DNA of 64,000 bases from Nocardia stercoris (GTDB lineage Bacteria > Actinomycetota > Actinomycetes > Mycobacteriales > Mycobacteriaceae), in NCBI RefSeq assembly GCF_003696265.1, contig NZ_RFFH01000010.1:182834-246833 (forward strand), given 5' to 3'. The position numbers and the translations under genes are program-made. Positions 54,101-63,100 of the stretch are shown here, one piece after another; within the stretch, counting starts at the first letter, position 1; every line of letters begins with the position of its first letter. The notes under the pieces are model-generated. The model saw only the letters and a program-made list of their open reading frames with translations. It was not told where the DNA came from and did no database searches.

Positions 54101-57100
54101 GACGTCGTGGAACGGCACGAGAGCCTGCGCACGATCTTCCAGGCCGACGCCGACGGGGTCGGCGTGCAGCGGGTCCTCGACCCCGCAGAGGTCACGGTGC
54201 CGGTTCGGGTGCTCGACCTGGCCGGCGCCGCCGACACCGACGTCGACCGGGTGGTCGCGGCCGAGGCCGGATACCTGTTCGACCTCGACACCGAGATCCC
54301 GATCCGTGCCACCGTCCTGCGGCGGCGGCCGGACGAAGTGGTGCTCGTGCTGGTGGTGCATCACATCGCGGGCGACGGCTGGTCGCTGGCGCCGCTGACC
54401 CGAGACTTGGCCGCTGCGTATCGATCTCGGGCCGCGGGCTCGGCGCCCAGCTGGGCGCCGTTGCCGGTGCAGTACGCGGATTACACGCTGTGGCAGCGGG
54501 AGCTGCTCGGTGACGAGTCGGATCCGGAGAGTGTGCTGTCGCGTCAGTTCGACTACTGGCGGGCCGAATTGGCGGGTATTCCGGAGCAGTTGGCGCTGCC
54601 CACCGATCGCCCCCGCCCGCGGGTGGCGTCGTATCGGGGTGCGACGGTGCCGATCGTGTTCGATGCGGTGACGTCTGCGGCGGTTGCGGAGTTGGCGCGG
54701 TCGCGGCGGGCGACGGTGTCGATGGTGCTCCAGGCCGGACTCGCGGTGTTGTTGTCGAAGTTGGGTGCGGGGGAGGACATTCCGATCGGTTCGCCGATCG
54801 CGGGTCGTACCGATGCGGCGCTCGACGATCTGGTCGGATTCTTCGTCAACACGTGGGTGTTGCGGGCGCGCGTGTCGCCGTCGGCGACGTTCGACGAGCT
54901 GGTCGATCAGGTTGCGGAGAAGGCTCTGGCCGCGTACGCGAATCAGGATGCTCCGTTCGAGCGTCTGGTGGAGTTGGTGAATCCGGTTCGCTCGCAGGCG
55001 CATCACCCGTTGTTCCAGGTATCGCTGTCGGTGCAGAACGCATCCGACACCGTCGCCGAGCCGGCCGACGACATCGTCATCTCGGGGTATCCCGCGTCGA
55101 CCGGGACTGCGCGCTTCGACCTGCTGTTCGCGGTGGCCGAGGACAATACGGGCGGCCTGTCCGGTTCGATCGAGTACGCCACCGACCTGTTCGACCCGGA
55201 AACCGTGGCACAGCTCGCGACTCGCTTCACCACACTGCTCGCCGAACTCACCGAGGTACCCGGTGCACCGATCGGCAGGCTGGATGTGCTCGGCGCCGAC
55301 GAACGCCGGATGATCCTGGTGGACTGGAACGACACCACCACGGATCTGGACCTGTCCGTATCGGCGCTCGAGCTGTTCGCGGCGCGGGTGGCCGAGGACC
55401 CAGACGCCCAGGCGGTATTCGCCTCGGACATGGAGCTGTCCTACCGCGAGCTCGATGAGCGGTCGGATCGGTTGGCGCGCTTGTTGATCGGGCACGGAGT
55501 CGGCCCGGAACAGGTGGTGGCGGTTGCGTTGCCGCGTGTGGCTGATTTGTTGGTGGCGATGGTGGCGGTGAACAAGGCTGGTGGGGCGTATGTTCCGGTG
55601 GATCCGGAGTATCCGTCGGATCGGTTGCGGTTCATCCTCACTGACGCACAACCGGTGCTGGTGTTGACGCACAGTCGTGTTGCCGAGGCGGTGCCGGACA
55701 TCGGTGTGGCCCGCGTGTGGCTCGACGATGCTGCGGTAGCGGCCGAACTCGCGGGTCGGACCTCGGTCGCGGGGGCGGCCGAACTCGTGGGTCGGACTTC
55801 GGCCGCGGCGGCCTCCGGGCTCGACGTCGGCGCGGTCGGGGTGGTGTCGCCGGACACGAGTGTCGCACGGGTACTGGTCGACGGTCCGGCTGTGGCGGCC
55901 GCGCTCGCCGGTGACTCCGCGACACGCAGCGTGAACGCGGCGCGGACCTCGCCGAACGACCCTGCCGTGGACGCGGATACGGAATTCGAGGTCGTCGAGC
56001 CGGTCGGCGCGGTGCGAGTGGTGTCGCCGGAGTCGGTATCGCATCTGATCTACACCTCTGGTACCACCGGTCAGTCCAAGGGCGCGATCATCACCCACGC
56101 GAACCTCGCGAACCTGGTGCGGGAGGCGTGGCCGGTCGCGCGCGGTGAGCGGATTCTGGCGCATGCGACGGTGGCGTTCGACGCCTCGACCTATGAGATC
56201 TGGCCGGCGCTGACGTCCGGCGGCTCGGTTGTCCTGGCCGGGTCCCCGCGTTCGGATCTGGACGAGATCGCGTCGTTGGTGCGGGAGCACCGAATCTCGA
56301 AGGCGCACTTGACGCCACCGCTGCTGGCGGCGCTGTCGGAACACGTCGGCACGGACGGTAGTGACAACCCCCTGGGTTACCTGAACCGGGTGATCGCGGG
56401 TGGATCCGAGCTGCCGCCGGCTCTGGTTCGGGATCTGCGGTCGCGATTCCCGCAGTTGTGTGTGATCAACGGGTACGGCCCGACCGAAGCCACGTCATGT
56501 ATGTCGGAGTTCGATACGGCGGGGATGCCGGAGCAGGGTTCGATTCCGATCGGTGGCCCCTACGGCAATGTCCGGTGTTACGTGCTGGATGGTTGGTTGC
56601 GTCCGGTTCCGGTCGGCGTCGAAGGTGAGTTGTACATCGCCGGAGCGCAATTGGCGCGTGGCTACCACGGCCGCCCGGATCTGACCGGTGCCCGGTTCGT
56701 CGCCGACCCGTTCGACGTCACCCCGGCGGGATCGCCCGACGACGCTGTGCGGCCAGGCGCCGCGACCACGGGCGGTGGTCGCATGTACCGCACCGGTGAT
56801 GTGGTGCGCTGGAACAAGTCCGGTGTGCTGGAGTACGTCGGCCGTGTGGATGACCAGGTGAAGATCCGTGGGTTCCGGATCGAGCCGGGTGAGATCGAGG
56901 CGGCGTTGCTGGCGCATCCCGGTGTCGGGCAGGCTGTGGTGGTCGCGCACGATTCCGGTCGCGGTAAGCAGCTGGTGGGTTATGTGGTGGCGGACATCGT
57001 CACGGCCACTGATCCTGCGGTCGGTGCGGTCCATGCCGCCGATGCCGCCGTGGTCGCGGAGGCGGTTTCCGGCGGCGGGTCCAGTGCAGCTGCAGATATT

Positions 57101-60100
57101 CCGGCCGCGGCACTCGGTACGGCGGAGTCCATTACTGCCGGTACGGATGCGGTCGACCGGAGCGCGCCGGTGCTGGATGCCGGTGTAGTGCGGACATTCC
57201 TGCGAGAACGGTTGCCGGAGTACATGGTTCCGGCGTCGATCATGATCCTGGACGCCCTGCCGTTGACTCCCAACGGCAAGATCGACCGTAAAGCGTTGCC
57301 GGAACCCGTATTCACGGCCGCGACGGCGTACCGGGCGGCGTCCACCGCAGCCGAACTCGTGCTGGTGGAGGTGTTCGCGGAGATCCTGGGCCGCGACCGG
57401 GTCGGTGTGGACGATGATTTCTTCGAGATCGGCGGCGACTCGATCCGTTCCATCCAGGTGGTTTCCCGTGCTCGGGCGGCCGGTGTATTGATCAGTCCGC
57501 GTGAGGTTTTCGAGCATCGTACGGTGGCGGCGCTGGCGCAGGTCGCCGGCTCGGAACGGGCACACGGGGTACTGGCCGAGCTGCCCGGCGGGGCGATGGG
57601 CTGGATGCCGTTGCTCCCGGCGGCGCGGTTCATCCGGGATCTGGGTGCCGGTTTCGATCGGTTCAACCAGTCGATGCTGCTGGATCTGCCGGTGGGTATC
57701 GACCTCGACGGGCTGGTCGCGACCTGGCGGGCAGTCGTGCAGCGGCATCCGGTGCTCACAGCTCGACTTGTCGACGACGCGGAGATCACGGCTCGACTTG
57801 TCGACGATGCCGAGATCACGGCTCGACTTGTCGACGACATCGAGTCCACGGCTCGACTTGTAGACGACATCGAGTCCACGGCTGGACTCGAAGACGACAC
57901 CGAGTCCACGGCTGGACTCGTAGAGGACACCGAGATCGCAGTCGACTCGACCGATCCTGCCGATAGATACACCGGCCCCGGCCTGGTGACCGTGCCGGTC
58001 GACCGGCTCGACATCGCCTCCCTGATCCACCGCGTCCGGCTGGACGTCGAGCCGCAGGACGGCACGCCGACCGGGCCTGACGCGCTGGTCGCGCTCGTCG
58101 CGGCCGAATTGGACAGCGCCGCAGACCGATTGGCGCCCGAACACGGCGTCATGTCCGCGCTGGTGTGGTTCGATCGCGGCCCGGACGAACCCGGTGCGCT
58201 GGGGATCGTCGCCCATCACCTGGCGGTCGACGGCGTGTCGTGGCGAATCCTGCTGCCCGACCTGGCCTCCGCGTGGGCCCAGGTGTCGGCCGGGGTGCAG
58301 CCGGTGCTCCCGGTCGCCGGCACCTCGCTGCGGCGGTGGTCGCACGCCATGGCCGAACAGGCCCGCTCGCCGCAGCGGTCTGCCGAATTCGACTGGTGGA
58401 CAACCATGCTCGCCGGGCCGGACCCGATCCTCGGTGCGCGGGAACTGGATCCGGCGATCGACACGCACGCCGGCGCGGCGCAGGTCGAGGTGCGGGTGCC
58501 CGCCCCGGTGACCGAGGCGGTGTTGACCGCCGTGCCCACCGCGATCCACGGCCACGTGGACGACGGTCTGCTCGCGGCGCTGGTGGTCGCGTACGCGATC
58601 TGGAACAGCCGCCACGGCAACGATTTCGGCCCGTCCGCGGGGGTCGTGGTGCGGCTCGAGGGACACGGCCGGGAGGAGGCGGTGGTCCCCGGCGCGGACC
58701 TGTCCGCCGCGCTGGGCTGGTTCACCACCGTCTACCCGGTGCGACTGACGCTGCCCGCCGACCTCGACCCCGACGATGTGCTCACCGGCGGTCCCGGCGC
58801 GGGTCGCGTGGTGAAGTGGGTCAAGGAAATACTGCGCGCGGTACCGGATCGCGGGATCGGGTACGGCATGCTGCGGTATCTGAACCCGGACACCGCGCAC
58901 ACCCTGGCCGCGCTGCCCACGGGCCGAATCGGGTTCAACTACCTGGGGCGGTTCTCCAGCGCCGACCTGCTGCCGGATCGATTGCGCGGCAACGGATGGA
59001 CTCCGACCGCCGGACTCGCGGCCGATCCCGGATTCCCGGACCTGCCGGTCCCGTCGGCCCTCGAGATCAACGCGGCCGTCACCGACGCCGCGTCCGGGCC
59101 GGTGCTCGGTGCCTCGTTCACCTACGCGCCCGGCGTCCTGGACCGGGCCGCGGTGACGGAACTGGCCGGCCTGTGGGGCGAGGCGCTGGCCGGTCTGGCG
59201 CGCTACGCCGGCACCACCGGCGCGGGCGGGCTGACCCCGTCCGATCTGCCCCTGGTCCGGCTGGACCAGGCGGCCATCGAGAGCCTGGAGAGCCGGTACC
59301 GGCAGGTCGAGGATGTGTGGCCGGTGACGGCGATGCAATCCGGGCTGCTGTTCCACGCGCAGCTCGCCGGTGCCGGATTCGACGCGTACCACATGCAGGT
59401 CGTGTTCGACCTGACCGGACCGGTCGATCCGCAGCGGATGCGGGTAGCCGGCCAGGCACTCGTCGACCGGCACGCGACGCTGCGCACCGCCTACGCGCCG
59501 GCCGGTGACGGGACGACGGTCGCGGTCGTCGTCACGACCGCGGAGCTCCCGTGGCAGGAGCTGGATCTGCGCGACGCCGCCGACAGCGAGCGTCCGGTGG
59601 CGATCGCGAAACTGCTGGACACCGACCGGAGCACGCATTTCGATCCGGCCCGGCCGCCACTGCTGCGGCTCGCATTGATCCGGACCGCCGCCGACCGTTC
59701 CCGGCTGGTGCTGACCGCCCATCACGTCCTGCTCGACGGCTGGTCGCTGCCGCTGCTGCTCACCGACCTGCTGACCCTCTACACCACCAGTGGTGATCCG
59801 TCCGGTCTGCCGCCGGCCGGCAACTACCGGGACTTCCTGGTCTGGCTCGACGGCCGCGACCGCGCCGAGACCGCCGCGGCGTGGGCCCGGTATCTCGACG
59901 GGGTCGGCGAACCCACCCTGGTCGCCGATGGCGACCGGTCCGATGCCGCCTCGGATGCGGATGTGCTGGAGACGGTGGAGATTCCGCTGCCGGAAGCGGT
60001 GGCCCGGGCGCTGTCGCGGCGAGCGGGCGAGTGTGGTGTCACGCTGAACACCGTCGTCCAGCTGCACTGGGCGCTGGTGCTGGCCGCGGTCACCGACCGC

Positions 60101-63100
60101 GACGACGTCGTGTTCGGCGCGACCGTGTCGGGTCGCCCGGCGGACCTGGCCGAGTCGCACACCGTGGTCGGCCTGCTGATCAATACGGTGCCGGTGCGGG
60201 TGCGGGTCGCTCCCGCCGACACGCTCGCCACGCATGTGCGCCGGCATCAGGCCGAACAGACCGCGTTGATGGATCACCACCACATCCCGCTGACCGAGCT
60301 GCACGGGATCACCGGTCTGCCGACCCTGTTCGACACACTGGTCGCGTTCGAGTCCTATCCGGTCGACGAGGCCGCCCTGTCGGGTTCGGTGGCGGCGACG
60401 GGTCTGTCGGTGACCGGAATGGAACACCACAGCGGAACGAACTATCCGATCACCATCACCGCCAACGCGCTTCCCGACCTGGTGCTGTCGCTGCAGTACG
60501 ACACGACTGTGCTGGAACGCGGCCGGGTGGACGGGCTGATCGCCGGTTACACGGCGCTGTTGACGGCCTTCGCCACCGATCCGGAGACACCGGTCGCGCG
60601 GGTCGGGCTGCTGTCGGCCGAGCAGTCGGCGGTGTTGCGCGGTTACGACCGGGCCGCGGTCGAGGTGGCCGTGGAATCGCTGCCCGCCATGTTCGGTGCC
60701 CGCGTGGCCCGGACCCCGGACGCGGTGGCGGTGATCGCCGGCGCCGAGTCGGTGACGTATGCCGAGTTGGATGCGCGGTCGAATGCGGTGGCGTGGTGGC
60801 TGTTCGAGCGTGGGGTCGCGGTAGAGGAGCCGGTGGCGGTTGTGTTGCCGCGGTCGGTGGATCTGGTGGTGGCGTTGTTGGGTGTGGCGAAGGCGGGTAC
60901 GGTGTTCGTGCCGTTGCTGCCGGAGTGGCCGCAGTCGCGGCGTGATCAGGTGATCGACCAGGCCGGTATCCGCGTGGCGGTGACCGGAGCGGAAGTTGCC
61001 GCGGCAATGGCGGATGCGGCCTCGACGGCGGCGGGATTCGCCGATCCGGGTGTGATTGTGGATCCGGACCAGCTCGTGTACGTGATGTACACATCGGGCT
61101 CGACCGGTGAGCCCAAGGGCGTCGCGGTCAGGCACCGGGATGTGACCGCACTCGTGCAGGACCGGTGCTTCGCCGGAGGCGCGCACGAGCGGGTGCTGGT
61201 GCATTCGCCGCATTCGTTCGACGCCTCGACGTATGAGTTGTGGGTGCCGCTGCTCAATGGTGGTCAGGTCGTGTTGGCCGAACCTGATTCGGGCCCTGCG
61301 GAATTGGCGGCGTTGATTGCTGACTCCGGTGTGACTGGGTTGTGGTTGACCGCTGGTTTGTTCGCGGTGATGGCGCAGGAACACCCACAGTGTTTCGCGG
61401 GCGTGCGGCAGGTGTGGACCGGTGGTGACGTGGTCTCGCCGGACGCGGTACGCCGAGCCCAGCAGGCATGCCCGCAGACGGTGGTCGTGAACGGGTACGG
61501 GCCTACGGAGACAACGACTTTCGCTACTTCCTACCCGATCCCGGCGGCTCACCCGGCGACCGGCTCTGACGGTAGCGCCGACGTGGACGACAACCGAGCG
61601 GCCGCTGGTGCCGTGTCGCAGGCTGCGGCAGCGTCCGCCGACGCCGCCGTGCCGATCGGCCGCGCGTTGGACAACATGCGAATGCTGGTGCTGGACAAAT
61701 GGTTGCGGCCGGTGGCGCCGGGCGCGGTCGGTGAGTTGTACGTGGCCGGTGCCGGTGTCGCCCGCGGGTACGCGGCCCGCCCGGATCTGACCGGCGCCCG
61801 GTTCGTCGCCGATCCGAACGGGTCGGGGGAGCGGGCCTACCGGACCGGTGACCTGGTGCGCTGGAACGACTCCGGAGTGCTGGAGTACGCCGGACGTGCC
61901 GACGATCAGGTGAAGATCCGGGGCTTCCGGATCGAGCCGGGCGAGATCGAGGCCGCGTTGGCCGCCGACCCGGCGGTGGGCCGTGCGGTGGTCGTCGTGG
62001 TGGACGGCCCGGCCGGAAAGCGGTTGGCGGCCTACGTGACTCCGGCCGACCGCGCACTGCCCGGCGGCGCCGCCGCACTGGATGTCGCGGCGGTCCGGGA
62101 ACGGGTGGCGCGGCGGCTGCCGGACTACCTGCGGCCGGCCTCGATCGTCGCGGTGGACCGGATCCCTCTGACCACCAACGGCAAGATCGACCGAAAAGCG
62201 TTGCCGGAGCCGGTGTTCGCGTCCGTTGCCGAGTATCGGGCGCCGGTGTCGCCGGTGGAGCGGGTGCTGGCCGGGTTGTTCGCGGAGATCCTCGGTGTGG
62301 AGCGGGTGGGGCTCGACGACAGTTTCTTTGATCTGGGTGGGCATTCGCTGTTGGCGACCCGGCTGGTCAGCCGGATCCGCGCCGAACTCGGCGCGGAGGT
62401 GGCGATCCGGACGGTCTTCGCGGAGCGCACGGTCGCCGCGCTGGCCGCGGCCGTGGCCACGACACCCGGCGGCGGGACCCGGCTGGCGCTGCGCCCACAG
62501 GAACGGCCCGAACGGTTGCCGCTGTCGTACGCGCAGCAGCGACTGTGGTTCCTGTACCGGCTCGAAGGCCCGTCGGCGACCTACAACCTCCCGCTGGCGT
62601 TCCGGTTGACCGGCCCGGTCGACGTGGCCGCGCTCGGCGCGGCGATCGGTGACGTCGTGGACCGCCACGAAAGCCTGCGGACGGTGTTCGCCGCCGACAG
62701 CGCCGGAGTGGCCCGGCAGCAGATTCTGCCGGCCGGCACCGTCGAGGTCCCGGTGCGGATGCCGGATCTGACCGACGCGACCGATGCCGACCTCGATCGC
62801 ATCGTCGCGCACGAGGCGGCACATCCGTTCGAACTCGACGCCGAGATCCCGGTGCGGGCCACGGTGATCCGCCGCGGTGCCGGGGAACTGATCGTCGTTC
62901 TGGTCGTGCACCACATCGCCGCGGACGGCTGGTCGCTGGCCCCGCTGGCCCGCGACCTGGCGGTCGCCTACAGCGCCCGGGTGGCGGGAGCCGCGCCGGC
63001 GTGGGCGTCACTGCCGGTGCAGTACGCGGATTACACGTTGTGGCAGCGGGAGCTGCTCGGTGACGAGTCGGATCCGGAGAGTGTGCTGTCGCGTCAGTTC

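Larger units (their letters stand above)
53950..59280 (+). other. Module 14: C(LCL)-A-T-E, unassigned pocket DAYHIGGSCK, duplicated spacer and 10-residue repeat
   Basis: The C domain (53950-55345) has HHIAGDG at 54359-54379. The A domain (55350-57315) has the pocket of modules 10 and 12. Its spacer before LIYTSGTTG contains two 12-residue units (55745-55816), then a second, module-10-like copy of the spacer. The C-terminal subdomain carries one copy of the unit that module 10 has three times. The carrier (57315-57555) has GGDSI, serine codon 57440-57442. The E domain (57585-59280) has HHLAVDG at 58214-58234 and six 10-residue units after HPVL (57758-57937). Confidence 0.91.
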
